64,000 nt of DNA from an uncultured Aquimarina sp. (GTDB taxonomy: Bacteria > Bacteroidota > Bacteroidia > Flavobacteriales > Flavobacteriaceae): assembly GCF_947500065.1 (NCBI RefSeq), contig NZ_CANMQT010000003.1:496001-560000 (forward strand). Reading direction: 5' to 3'. Positions 54,236 to 63,081 of the stretch are shown here, in pieces. Under the pieces are notes generated by a model. It ran no database searches and had not been told where the DNA came from. It saw nothing but the letters and a program-made list of their open reading frames with translations. Positions within the stretch are counted from its first letter, which is position 1; each line of letters begins with the position of its first letter. A program made the translations under genes and the position numbers.

Positions 54236-55069
54236 TTATTCTGCTAAACGAATACCATCTTTTTCTATTACGATCTTTTTAGCCTTATACAAAGAACCAA
54301 TAGCTTTTTTGAAGCTTTTTTTACTCAACTGAAAAACATCCTTAATATCGTTAGGGTCAGATTTATCATTAAGGTCAATAAAACCTCCACTTGATTTTAG
54401 TTCATCAAGAATTTGCTGTGCATTAGGCTCTATTGCCCTGTACCCATGTTTCTGTAAGGTAAGGTCAATCTTACCATCTGGGCGTACTTTTTTCACAAAA
54501 CCTTTTAGCTGATCTCCTGGAGTTATCTTTTGAAAGATCTCATCTTCATAGACCAATCCCAAATGTTTTTGGTTTACAATCATATTCCAGCCAAATGGAG
54601 AAGGATGAGATGCAATCAAGTCCACTTCATCAAAAGAGGATAATAATACTAAAGAGTTATCTAGAAAAGCATTCGTCTTACTTGACCCTACCAATCTGTT
54701 TGTCTCTTTATCTAAATATACATAAACAAGATACCAGCTATCCACTCTCATTTTAGAAGCCTGCTCTCTAAAAGGAATAAAAAGTTCTTTTTCTAATCCC
54801 CAATCCATAAAAGCACCTATCTCAGAAACTGTTGTGCATTTTAGATATCCAAAAGAATTAATAGTAGCATACGGCTCTAAAGTTGTAGCCACAATACGTT
54901 CCTCATGATCTAAATATAAAAACACCTTAACCTCATCCCTAATCATAAATTCATCTGGGACATATTTATTAGGCAACAACACTTCATTTCCATCATCATC
55001 ACTGAGATAAACTCCTTGTTCTCTCTCTCTTACAATTTCTAGTGTATTATATTCACCAAGCTTCAGCAT
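54236..55069 (-). CDS. cvfB: CvfB-like S1-domain RNA-binding protein
   Basis: The 277-residue protein has several S1/OB-fold units: YNTLEIVREREQGVYLSDDD, then FGYLKCTTVSEIGAFMDWGLEKELFIPFREQ, then GDQLKGFVKKVRPDGKIDLTLQ. A winged-helix C-terminus (FQLSKKSFKKAIGSLYKAKKIVIEKDG) completes the CvfB layout. The Staphylococcus homologue influences RNA stability and virulence gene expression. The gene is on the minus strand after a terminator hairpin, so it has its own promoter. Confidence 0.92.
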   Translation of the reverse strand: MLKLGEYNTLEIVREREQGVYLSDDDGNEVLLPNKYVPDEFMIRDEVKVFLYLDHEERIVATTLEPYATINSFGYLKCTTVSEIGAFMDWGLEKELFIPFREQASKMRVDSWYLVYVYLDKETNRLVGSSKTNAFLDNSLVLLSSFDEVDLIASHPSPFGWNMIVNQKHLGLVYEDEIFQKITPGDQLKGFVKKVRPDGKIDLTLQKHGYRAIEPNAQQILDELKSSGGFIDLNDKSDPNDIKDVFQLSKKSFKKAIGSLYKAKKIVIEKDGIRLAE

Positions 55070-55129
55070 GTTTTATTTTTTGCGCAAAGATAATTCTTTA
55101 ATTTTCCTATTAATAATATTAAAACAAAA

Positions 55130-55153
55130 AAGGTGTCCTTTAAAGAACACCTT
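55130..55153 (-). terminator. Terminator downstream of the DUF2853 gene
   Basis: AAGGTGT pairs with ACACCTT around a 10-base loop. On the minus strand the stem is followed by TTTTTGTTTT, giving a U-tract. It is placed 26 bases after the DUF2853 stop. Confidence 0.75.
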
Positions 55154-55178
55154 ATTATTATTTTTAATATCTGCTATT

Positions 55179-55520
55179 CTATTTGTAAACAGATTCTTTT
55201 CCGAAATGTTTTGCCAAAAGGTAATAAACTACTGCTCTATACTTATTACGGTTAGACTTACCATATGCATCCATTACAGAAGCTATAGCTTCATCTAATT
55301 TTGGTCCATCAGAAAGACCTAACTTCTTGATTAAGAAATTCTTCTTTACCGTATCTAATTCTGCTTGATCACTTCCCGATACCGTGGCAGCATCTTTATT
55401 ATAAATAGAAGGTCCACAACCAATTGTAACTTTTGTTAAAAAGTCCATATCTGCTGTTTGACCGATTTTATCTTTGATATCAGCTGCGTACTTAGTTATT
55501 AATTCGTCTCTTTTACTCAT
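55179..55520 (-). CDS. DUF2853 family protein
   Basis: The 113-residue protein begins MSKRDELITKYAADIKDKIG and contains FLTKVTIGCGPSIYNKDAATVSGSDQAEL and FLIKKLGLSDGP, which match DUF2853, a small alpha-helical family of unknown function. The central loop with GCGPSIYN is the most conserved part. It follows menD on the same strand and is ended by the hairpin at 55130-55153. Confidence 0.88.
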   Translation of the reverse strand: MSKRDELITKYAADIKDKIGQTADMDFLTKVTIGCGPSIYNKDAATVSGSDQAELDTVKKNFLIKKLGLSDGPKLDEAIASVMDAYGKSNRNKYRAVVYYLLAKHFGKESVYK

Positions 55521-55623
55521 AAGGTGATAATGTTTTAGGTTTTAGTTAATTTATTATGTTATCTCAAATATAACTTATTTATAAATGAATAATTCATTTA
55601 TAAATTATATTATATAGGCATTT

Positions 55624-57348
55624 TTAGACAAAGTGCTTAAAATAACCGATTAAAACACTATCATTTACTTTTCTTGGTGTAAAAATTTCTAATAATTGTG
55701 GAGCATCATTACTACTATAAAGGTTTTTCATACCATTTACCAATCCATTTATTTCAGTAACAGAAGTATATTTTACCTGAAACATACTACATAATTGTTC
55801 TGCAGTTAAATTATGCTTTGTTTCGAAATAAGTACTAAAATTATCACTTTCTGATTTGCCAGGCAAGATTCTAAAAATCCCTCCTCCACTATTATTAATT
55901 AAGATGATCTTAAAATTACGAGGGATAACATCATTCCACAATCCATTACTATCATAAAAAAAACTTAGATCACCTGTAATAAGGGTTGTAGGAACTCCAT
56001 AAGCAACAGCCGCACCAATTGCAGTAGATACGCTACCGTCTATACCACTTGTGCCTCTATTACAATATACCTTGAATGTAGCATTAAGCGAAAACAACTG
56101 TGCATATCTCACAGTAGAACTATTACTTAACTGAATTATCTGATGATCTGGAATGAGGTCAAATATAGTTTCAAATACTTTAAGGTCCGTAAAATCTACA
56201 TTCTCTAAGTATTCGGCATGTCCTACTCTTCTTTGATCCCTTATAGAAATCCAAGAAGATTTATAAGTGTTTTTTACTATCTCAGCATTTGGCAGGAAAT
56301 CGGAAAAAAACGAATTCGGATCCATTTTTATATGCTCGGTTAAACAGAAATAAGTATCATATGCTTTCTTCTCATCTACATGCCAATGAACTGCTGGTTG
56401 GTAATTCCTAAAAAAAGCCTTGATTCGTTTAGAAACAACCATTCCACCAAAAGTCAATAAAATTTCTGGTTGCAAAGCTCTAAACTCCTCTTTACTCAAA
56501 GAAGTGATTAACTGATCAATACAGTTAATATGAGACGCATGATGAATATTAGATGTTGTTTCAGTCAAAACCAAAACAGAAGGATCCTTAGCAAAGTGAT
56601 CAATCCATCTCTGATCAATACTATCTGGTGAATTAACACCAATCAATACTATTTTACGAGTTGCTTTATTCCATTCGGATACCATATTAGATCGTAAGGT
56701 ATCAGAAATACGATGTTCGATATACTCTACCGGAATATTCTTTGGAGAAATAGTTGGCTCCTCAATGATATCATATAGTGGTTCATAAAAAGGGACATTG
56801 ATATGAACTGGACCATTTTTTTCTATTGAAACATTCAGAGCGAGATTAATCTCTCTTTCGTTATGTTTTTGTGCTTCGTGTTGTTTCTGTTTTACCTTAA
56901 GATCGTCAACCTGTGTTTCGGGTACAATTTCAGAATATAAATTCGCTGAATATAAAATATGGTTTTCAAATACATTTTTCTGACGTATCGTTTGTCCGTC
57001 GCCAATATCTATGCGTTCAATAGGTCGATCTGCACTCAATACTACTAAAGGAATATCACTATAAAAAGCTTCAGATATTGCTGGATAATAGTTTAACAAT
57101 GCGCTTCCTGATGTACACACCAATGCTACAGGCTTCTTAATCTGTTGTGCGATTCCCAGTGCAAAAAAAGCTGCACATCGCTCATCCACAATACTATAAC
57201 ATTGCATATCGGGGTTTTCAGTAAAACCAATAGTTAAAGGTGCATTTCTGGATCCTGGAGATATAACAATATGATGAATTCCCTTTGCTTCGCATAAAGC
57301 AACAATAGTCTGTGACAAAGGAATTTTAGAATATAAACGTTTCTTCAT
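55624..57348 (-). CDS. menD: SEPHCHC synthase MenD
   Basis: The 574-residue ThDP enzyme has the N-terminal Pyr domain with VISPGSRNAPLTIG and DERCAAFFALG, whose Glu activates ThDP. The PP domain has ITGDLSFFYDSNGLWNDVI and IILINNSGGGIFRILPG for magnesium/ThDP binding. It adds succinic semialdehyde (from 2-oxoglutarate) to isochorismate in menaquinone synthesis. It follows the isochorismate synthase gene by 55 bases, in pathway order. Confidence 0.96.
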   Translation of the reverse strand: MKKRLYSKIPLSQTIVALCEAKGIHHIVISPGSRNAPLTIGFTENPDMQCYSIVDERCAAFFALGIAQQIKKPVALVCTSGSALLNYYPAISEAFYSDIPLVVLSADRPIERIDIGDGQTIRQKNVFENHILYSANLYSEIVPETQVDDLKVKQKQHEAQKHNEREINLALNVSIEKNGPVHINVPFYEPLYDIIEEPTISPKNIPVEYIEHRISDTLRSNMVSEWNKATRKIVLIGVNSPDSIDQRWIDHFAKDPSVLVLTETTSNIHHASHINCIDQLITSLSKEEFRALQPEILLTFGGMVVSKRIKAFFRNYQPAVHWHVDEKKAYDTYFCLTEHIKMDPNSFFSDFLPNAEIVKNTYKSSWISIRDQRRVGHAEYLENVDFTDLKVFETIFDLIPDHQIIQLSNSSTVRYAQLFSLNATFKVYCNRGTSGIDGSVSTAIGAAVAYGVPTTLITGDLSFFYDSNGLWNDVIPRNFKIILINNSGGGIFRILPGKSESDNFSTYFETKHNLTAEQLCSMFQVKYTSVTEINGLVNGMKNLYSSNDAPQLLEIFTPRKVNDSVLIGYFKHFV

Positions 57349-57403
57349 TCGAAGCGCTAAATTACAATATAGCCGTAATTAAAGCCAACCTTTTAGAACT
57401 ATT

Positions 57404-58483
57404 TTAATGTAAAACCTTTTTCATTGTTTCTGTTTTTCTCACAGTTTCTTCCCATTCTTTTTCTGGAATAGAATCTTTAGTGATTCCTCCACCTATATAA
57501 ACTATTGCTTTATTCTGTACTATTTCCATACATCTAAGATTGACATATAGATTGGATTCCGATTTTCCGCTTTGAGTTATATTTAACTCACCCAAAAAAC
57601 CTGTATAATACTTTCGATCATACTGTTCATTTTCTAATATAAAACATCTAGCTTCTCTCTTAGGCAGACCACATACTGCGGGTGTAGGATGCAATACCTT
57701 AATGATATCTTCGATATTAGAGCTTTCGTTTTTTAAGGTACCTTTAATATCTGTTCTAAGATGTAGTAATGTACCAGCTTTATAGGTATACGTCTTAGAT
57801 TTTTCGATAGTATTTACTTTAGACAAAAGTTCATTTAAAACAAAATCAGTAACCATAACCTGCTCTTCTATCTCCTTCTCACCCCAATCGACTTCTAATG
57901 AATCAATATACGGTTGTGTACCCGCTAAAGCCATAGTAAAAAACGTATCATCTTTTATAGTGATTAAAGTCTCTGGTGTTGCTCCAAGCCAAATCCCTAT
58001 ATCCGGATGATACCAACAATACACAAAAGCATTAGGATAATTGTTTATTAAGAGTTGAAAAGCATCTAAAGGATCTTTATGCTCAAAAAGAACTTCTTCC
58101 TTTCTAGATAAAACTACTTTCCTAAAAGATCCTTCTCCAATAGCTTCAATCCCACTGCAAACCAACTTCATGTGCTTCTCTTTCTCAGTTTGATTTTGAT
58201 CAGCAAGCTTTAATTTAGTAGGATTAATAGTATCTAAAGCATTCTCAGGAACTACAGCACTGTAGTAAGCACTTTTATCTATAGGTATTACGATTGCTTT
58301 ATCCTCACTATCAAATGGCGCAAAAACAAAACCAGAAGTATTGTATGAATCTAGTTCATGTAAATGATTGTCGTTTTGAAGAAAACTGTGTAGATTTTTT
58401 TCTCCAGATTTTCTATACACAACAAATGGTAATTGTTGATCCAATTGCGATTGGATTTTCAGGTATAAAGCTGAAATATCCAT
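57404..58483 (-). CDS. menF: Isochorismate synthase (MenF/EntC family)
   Basis: The 359-residue protein has the chorismate-binding core: FRKVVLSRKEEV with the catalytic lysine region, WLGATPETLI, FTMALAGTQPY, and the C-terminal HPTPAVCGLPKREARCFI and YTGFLGELN. It makes isochorismate for the next gene product, MenD. It is one base from the thioesterase gene, so they are co-translated. It is shorter than E. coli MenF at the N-terminus, as is common in the family. Confidence 0.93.
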   Translation of the reverse strand: MDISALYLKIQSQLDQQLPFVVYRKSGEKNLHSFLQNDNHLHELDSYNTSGFVFAPFDSEDKAIVIPIDKSAYYSAVVPENALDTINPTKLKLADQNQTEKEKHMKLVCSGIEAIGEGSFRKVVLSRKEEVLFEHKDPLDAFQLLINNYPNAFVYCWYHPDIGIWLGATPETLITIKDDTFFTMALAGTQPYIDSLEVDWGEKEIEEQVMVTDFVLNELLSKVNTIEKSKTYTYKAGTLLHLRTDIKGTLKNESSNIEDIIKVLHPTPAVCGLPKREARCFILENEQYDRKYYTGFLGELNITQSGKSESNLYVNLRCMEIVQNKAIVYIGGGITKDSIPEKEWEETVRKTETMKKVLH

Positions 58484-58484
58484 A

Positions 58485-58910
58485 TTATTTTGATTTAGCC
58501 AATGCTATGGTCGTTAATTTTACAATAGAGATCAAGTTACCTTCTTCATTACGTAATTTAATATCCCAAAGTTGAGTAGTCCTACCCTTATGTACAATCT
58601 CTGCTCTGGCATATACATATCCTTCTTTAATGCTTTTTACATGATTAGCAGAAATCTCCAAACCTCTAATATAAAATTCTTTAGTGTCCAAAAAAATATG
58701 TGAGGCAGCACTACCAACACTTTCCGCTAGAGCAACCATAGCACCACCATGCAATACGCCATCTGGTTGATGAACCCTAGGAGTTACAGGCATCTTTGCT
58801 ACTAAATAATCAGCACCTACCTCACAAAAAGAAATATCTAATGTCTCCATCAGTGTATTCTTGCACATTTTAGCACATTGTTCCAATATTTCTTCTTCAG
58901 TTAATTTCAT
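58485..58910 (-). CDS. Hotdog-fold thioesterase, possible DHNA-CoA thioesterase
   Basis: The 141-residue PaaI/YdiI-type hotdog protein contains HQPDGVLHGGAMVALAESVG with catalytic-equivalent His54/Glu63. This stretch closely matches the motif of E. coli MenI (YdiI), which hydrolyses 1,4-dihydroxy-2-naphthoyl-CoA. It heads the menF-menD gene run, one base before the isochorismate synthase, which fits a menaquinone role. PaaI-type phenylacetyl-CoA enzymes share the fold, so the substrate remains an inference. Confidence 0.85.
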   Translation of the reverse strand: MKLTEEEILEQCAKMCKNTLMETLDISFCEVGADYLVAKMPVTPRVHQPDGVLHGGAMVALAESVGSAASHIFLDTKEFYIRGLEISANHVKSIKEGYVYARAEIVHKGRTTQLWDIKLRNEEGNLISIVKLTTIALAKSK

Positions 58911-58980
58911 AAATTTAATTTTAAGTAAAAATAAACAATGACATTAAATAATTCTAACTATATTTATGTATTATTTTAAC

Positions 58981-58988
58981 GAACGTTC
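58981..58988. promoter_or_regulatory. Palindrome GAACGTTC, candidate TetR operator
   Basis: GAACGTTC is a perfect 8-base palindrome in the 84-base gap between the divergent thioesterase and TetR genes, just before the tetR start. TetR proteins commonly repress their own gene through such sites. It is short, so this is only a candidate. Confidence 0.4.
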
Positions 58989-58994
58989 AATAAA

Positions 58995-59558
58995 ATGCCT
59001 AAAACGAAAACATCCAAAGAAGAAGTTCTCAGTAAAGTCATTCCAGTACTGAGAGAACGAGGTATCTGCAAAAGCAGCATGAGTGAGTTGGCTAAAGCTT
59101 GTGAAATTCAAAAATCACATTTTTACTACTACTTTAATAATAAAGAGCAATTAATCAAAGAAGTTTTAGCGACCGTAAATAGTTATTTCAAGCACAATCT
59201 ATTTAAAGTGATTGAAAACAACACACTTACAATTGAACAAAAGCTTAAAAAAGTTCATGGGCTTATTAATAAAATGTTTAAAAACGCGAATAGTGGCTGT
59301 ATTATGGCAAATACAGCGTTAGAAACTGCCCATCTTGATCCTATTTATAAAGATGAAATAAAGCATTTTTTTGAAGATTTCATCTCTGGTTTACAGATTT
59401 TGCTAGAACCTAACTATTCTAAAGAAGAATCATTATCACTAGCGGAACAGATGGTTCAAGATCTTGAAGGCGGCATTTTATTAATGCGTATCTATAACGA
59501 CCATAAATATATCAACAATGCAGTTTCCAGAATGGAAAAAATAATATTAAAGAAATGA
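58995..59558 (+). CDS. TetR-family transcriptional regulator
   Basis: The 187-residue protein has an N-terminal HTH, MSELAKACEIQKSHFYYYFNN, at about 27-47, typical of TetR. The remaining helices form the ligand-binding, dimerising domain (for example GCIMANTALETAHLDP), as in the acyl-/aromatic-responsive group. Its stop overlaps the start of the next hydrolase gene by ATGA, so it probably controls the hydrolase run and maybe the divergent menaquinone genes. Confidence 0.9.
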   Translation: MPKTKTSKEEVLSKVIPVLRERGICKSSMSELAKACEIQKSHFYYYFNNKEQLIKEVLATVNSYFKHNLFKVIENNTLTIEQKLKKVHGLINKMFKNANSGCIMANTALETAHLDPIYKDEIKHFFEDFISGLQILLEPNYSKEESLSLAEQMVQDLEGGILLMRIYNDHKYINNAVSRMEKIILKK

Positions 59559-60394
59559 AAACATATTATAAGATTGCAAAAAAACCTTTTTTTGGACGTT
59601 TTATGATACCATGGAAAAACCCATTATCAAAAGAACAAATTAAGGAATGGGACTCAATATCATTTAAAAGTAAATCCGGTGCCTTACTAAAAGGAATGTA
59701 TGCATCTTCAAAAAAGGATCATTCTAAAGCCACTATAGTATTAGGGCATCCTATGGGAAAAGAAGCTAAAGGTTACTTCCTGAAAAACGGATATACCGAT
59801 ATACTAAGAAACCATGGATACAATGTATTCATTTTTGATATCAACGGTTTTGGAGAAAGTGAAGTTGGTAATTTTAATTATTATGAAGACATCATTGTTG
59901 CTGGAAACACTGCCAGAGATATATTTCCGAATACAGCATTGGGTTATTTAGGAATCTCATTAGGGGGACAATGGGCTACTATTGCTTTTGCAGAAAAACA
60001 TCAGTATGATTTTGCCATTGTAGAAAGTGCCGCTAACACCTTGGATGATTTCTGGGTACAATATCCTTTTGCCAATTTTGCATTAAAATTCATAAATACT
60101 CTGGCACCCAAACTACGAAAGAAAATCCGAATGATCGACAGGATTAAAGAAGCTCATAGCCTTCAGAAAGTTCTTTTTATATATCTCGATAAAGATGAAC
60201 TTATTAAAGATGATGCTGGATATCATTTCAACAAAGCAATACCTATAGCTTCAGAATTGCATATTATTTCTAATGCAGCACATGCTCAGATTCCAAAATC
60301 AAAATCTCGACATGATTATTTCAATAAAATAGTTTCTTTTTTCGACTATCAAACCGAGCTATACTTAAAGCAAAAAACAATTTTAAAATCTTAG
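59555..60394 (+). CDS. Alpha/beta hydrolase (1 of 3)
   Basis: The 279-residue protein has the alpha/beta-hydrolase layout: strand ATIVLGHPMGKEAKGYF, FIFDINGFGESEVGNF, and the nucleophile elbow GISLGGQWA with Ser135. VLFIYLDKDELIKDD and SNAAHAQIP near the end give the acid and His. It lacks a signal peptide and lid insert. It resembles dienelactone hydrolase or lipase-like serine hydrolases; the substrate is unknown. It overlaps tetR and is 3 bases before the next hydrolase. Confidence 0.87.
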   Translation: MKTYYKIAKKPFFGRFMIPWKNPLSKEQIKEWDSISFKSKSGALLKGMYASSKKDHSKATIVLGHPMGKEAKGYFLKNGYTDILRNHGYNVFIFDINGFGESEVGNFNYYEDIIVAGNTARDIFPNTALGYLGISLGGQWATIAFAEKHQYDFAIVESAANTLDDFWVQYPFANFALKFINTLAPKLRKKIRMIDRIKEAHSLQKVLFIYLDKDELIKDDAGYHFNKAIPIASELHIISNAAHAQIPKSKSRHDYFNKIVSFFDYQTELYLKQKTILKS

Positions 60395-60397
60395 TTA

Positions 60398-61246
60398 ATG
60401 GAGTCATACACTATTCAATCCACCGATGGATATCCTATTTCTGTTCATGAATTTGTTCCGAAATCATCAAACAACAAAACCATTGTATTTGCTCCTGCTG
60501 TAGCTGTTCCTCAAAAATTTTATTTCAACATAGCTACATATCTGACAGAAAAAGGATGTAATGTCTTTACCTTTGATTATCGGAGTATTGGATCTTCAAC
60601 ATCCAAGAGCATTCAATCTTTAAAGGAACATGGTTTCTTTTCATGGGCAATGGATTTCAAGGCCGTTTCTAAACATGTTAAAGAAGAGTTCCCTAACAAC
60701 TCACAATATATGATAGGTCATAGCTACGGTGGAAATAGCGTAGGGTTTAGTAACGCTTTTCAATATTATGACAAATATCTTACTATCGGATCTCAGTTTG
60801 GGTTTTACAAACACTTTACCCCTAGAATGCGCGCATTGATATATCTCAATTTTAAATTTTTCGTTCCAATTACTACATCCGTTTTAGGATACTACCCTTC
60901 TAGTTGGTTTGGATTAGGAAAGCCTTTAACTACAAAAGCCGCAAAAGATTGGGCTACTTTCCTTTTGCACCCAGATTCTATGCTGCATTTTACCAAAGGT
61001 AATTCTGAAACCTATTATCAAGACATAAAGGAACCCATGTTACTAATTAGCATTGATGATGATCTTTTTGCGCCCAAGAAATCAGTAGATATCTTAAGCA
61101 ATAGAGTATATAGTAATGCTAAAACAATTAGAAAACACTTAAAACCATCTGATTATAACCTAAAAACAATTGGTCATTTTGATTTTTTTAGAAAGAAAAA
61201 TCAAGATATCTTGTGGCCTATAATAGATGAATGGTTCCAATTATAA
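60398..61246 (+). CDS. Alpha/beta hydrolase (2 of 3)
   Basis: The 282-residue protein shows FAPAVAVPQKFYFNIATYL, TFDYRSIGSSTSKS and the elbow MIGHSYGGNSVG with Ser109, followed by ITTSVLGYYPSSWFGLGKPL, a lid-like stretch. PMLLISIDDDLFAPKK and KTIGHFDFFRKK provide the acid and His. It starts three bases after the preceding gene. The YheT/lipase-like subgroup is possible. Confidence 0.87.
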   Translation: MESYTIQSTDGYPISVHEFVPKSSNNKTIVFAPAVAVPQKFYFNIATYLTEKGCNVFTFDYRSIGSSTSKSIQSLKEHGFFSWAMDFKAVSKHVKEEFPNNSQYMIGHSYGGNSVGFSNAFQYYDKYLTIGSQFGFYKHFTPRMRALIYLNFKFFVPITTSVLGYYPSSWFGLGKPLTTKAAKDWATFLLHPDSMLHFTKGNSETYYQDIKEPMLLISIDDDLFAPKKSVDILSNRVYSNAKTIRKHLKPSDYNLKTIGHFDFFRKKNQDILWPIIDEWFQL

Positions 61247-61259
61247 AAAGTAATTAATT

Positions 61260-61889
61260 ATGCAAAAGGAGGTTGTTTACCAATCCACAAATACATATGA
61301 CATCTTAAATGAGTTAACTTCTGAAACGAAAACAGTTTGGTTAGTCTTTCACGGAATTGGTTACTTAAGTAGATATTTCATCAGATTGTTCCAAAGCCTA
61401 GATCCAAAAGAGAACTATATTATTGCACCGCAAGCGCCTTCTAAATACTATAAAAACAATGATTATAAGAAAGTTGGTTCTAGTTGGCTTACCAAAGAAA
61501 ATACACAAACTGAAACTAAAAATGTTCTTAATTATATAGATTCTGTAGTCGAAGCAGAGAATTTGCCTTCTACGGTTAAATTTGTTGTACTAGGATACTC
61601 GCAAGGAGTAAGTATAGCAAGTAGATGGATTGCTAGCAGAAAAATACAGCCTGATGCATTTGTGATGATTTCTGGAGGATTTCCAAAGGAATTAGGAAAA
61701 GAAGATTTTACATTTTTAACCGAAAGAACTAAAGTTACTCACATTTTAGGAGAAAAAGACCCTTATTTCGAAATTGACAAAGTACATGCCGAAAAAGTAA
61801 GAGTAAAAGGGATTTTACCTCAAATAGAATTCAACACCCATTCTGGTGGTCATGAACTAAACATTGATACTTTAAAAAATATTGTTTAA
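61260..61889 (+). CDS. Alpha/beta hydrolase (3 of 3), phospholipase/carboxylesterase-like
   Basis: The 209-residue protein resembles small carboxylesterases: VWLVFHGIGYLSRYFIRLF, YIIAPQAPSKYYK and the elbow VLGYSQGVSIASR with Ser114. The acid is in HILGEKDPYFEIDK and the His in HSGGHELNIDTL. It is 13 bases after the second hydrolase. Three different hydrolases under one TetR suggest a pathway for an ester or acyl compound; the substrate cannot be inferred. Confidence 0.88.
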   Translation: MQKEVVYQSTNTYDILNELTSETKTVWLVFHGIGYLSRYFIRLFQSLDPKENYIIAPQAPSKYYKNNDYKKVGSSWLTKENTQTETKNVLNYIDSVVEAENLPSTVKFVVLGYSQGVSIASRWIASRKIQPDAFVMISGGFPKELGKEDFTFLTERTKVTHILGEKDPYFEIDKVHAEKVRVKGILPQIEFNTHSGGHELNIDTLKNIV

Positions 61890-61922
61890 ATTTAAAAGAG
61901 ATTTAAATTTAAACTTATTTCA

Positions 61923-62702
61923 ATGACAAAAAGCACGCTACTTTTTTTTATTGGCTTATTTTCATTTTCTACAGCTTTTTCTTTTGCTGACTATTATATA
62001 GATAGAGTTACTGGAGAACAACTAGGGTCAGATGGGTCAGAAACAAATAACCTAAGAGTTATCGATATAAGAGAGTGGAATTACGTTATTGAAGAAAAAG
62101 GAGGAACCAATTCTGCTCCAGGAATTCGAGAATTACATAAAAACAGTTATGTAATTACTTTTGATGAAAATCAGATACAAAAAGAGATTCAGGTTATGGC
62201 TGATGATACTATGAATGAAGGGTTGGAGAATCAAGTATTCATTGTTTTAAATGTAAATAACGGAAAAATATTTGCATTAAGGGACTGGGAACCAGAACTC
62301 AAAACTAACAAACAAATCATTATTAATACTTATGGAGTTGGCCCAAACAGCGCTCCAAGAGTTAGGGAAGGATTGATGCTTCTAGCCCAACTTCATGGAC
62401 ACCCTAAAGAAAAACGGGATGATAAAAGGAACATTACATCTGTTTCAGAATTAGATGCAGAGGTAGCTAAGGAATTAGGAATTACCATTTTCGCAATTGA
62501 TGCATTTCATTCATTTGACATTTCTGAATCCAAAACATTCTATAATCACTCCAAAGCACTTCATATACATAGCGTAACAAAGGAAGGTATGATTAAAAAT
62601 TTTATCGGTCAGACTTTTGGAAAAAGCGGAGTAAATACTTTCAATTTTTCTAATTATTTTGATACTGTTTTAAGAACAAATAAAAACTCTGAGGTATTAT
62701 AA
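61923..62702 (+). CDS. Secreted protein with a JAMM-like HxHP...SxxD motif
   Basis: The 259-residue protein has a signal peptide ending near TAFSFA. In the C-terminal half LLAQLHGHP (His158, His160) is followed by Ser175-Glu-Leu-Asp178 and then KELGITIFAIDAFHSF. HxHP-x-SxxD is the metal-binding pattern of JAMM/MPN and related DUF4329-like domains; a Glu that could complete it is Glu149 or Glu102. The N-terminal half is beta-rich (WNYVIEEKGGTNSAPG, repeated later as GVGPNSAPRVREG). It is close to the hydrolase gene but has its own start 33 bases on. The fold is a prediction by motif only. Confidence 0.65.
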   Translation: MTKSTLLFFIGLFSFSTAFSFADYYIDRVTGEQLGSDGSETNNLRVIDIREWNYVIEEKGGTNSAPGIRELHKNSYVITFDENQIQKEIQVMADDTMNEGLENQVFIVLNVNNGKIFALRDWEPELKTNKQIIINTYGVGPNSAPRVREGLMLLAQLHGHPKEKRDDKRNITSVSELDAEVAKELGITIFAIDAFHSFDISESKTFYNHSKALHIHSVTKEGMIKNFIGQTFGKSGVNTFNFSNYFDTVLRTNKNSEVL

Positions 62703-62706
62703 TACT

Positions 62707-63075
62707 TTACTTACCAATCAAACTTCTGGTATTAACAGTATCATAAATAATGGTCAATTTTTTGATTTTATTCTCAGGAGTAAGTTCTAAAATATCCACC
62801 ACTTTAAATTCGACAACTTTGCCATTTTTTAATGTCCACACATAGTCAAAAAGTAAGGAAATTCTGTTTGTGTTTTTCTCAAAAAACAATCCGTCAAAAA
62901 GAAGTTTTGAAGAAGTTGTATCCTCTGATAAAGATTTATAAAATTCTGTAGCAGGCAAAACACCATAAAGAGGAGATACTACAATACCTTCATCCACAAA
63001 TAGATTAATCACATTATCTATTTCTCCTCTTTCCAAAAAAGAAAGATATTTCTTAGCTACCTCTTCTTTAGTCAT
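62707..63075 (-). CDS. SnoaL/NTF2-like protein
   Basis: The 122-residue protein has an NTF2-like fold: KKYLSFLERGEIDNVINLFVDEG, IVVSPLYGVLPATEFYKSL, and the C-terminal strands NGKVVEFKVVDILELTPENKI. The function is unknown. It converges with the JAMM-like gene, 4 bases apart, and is preceded by the DinB-like gene on the same strand (6 bases), so they form a small operon. Confidence 0.83.
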   Translation of the reverse strand: MTKEEVAKKYLSFLERGEIDNVINLFVDEGIVVSPLYGVLPATEFYKSLSEDTTSSKLLFDGLFFEKNTNRISLLFDYVWTLKNGKVVEFKVVDILELTPENKIKKLTIIYDTVNTRSLIGK

Positions 63076-63081
63076 TGTCTA

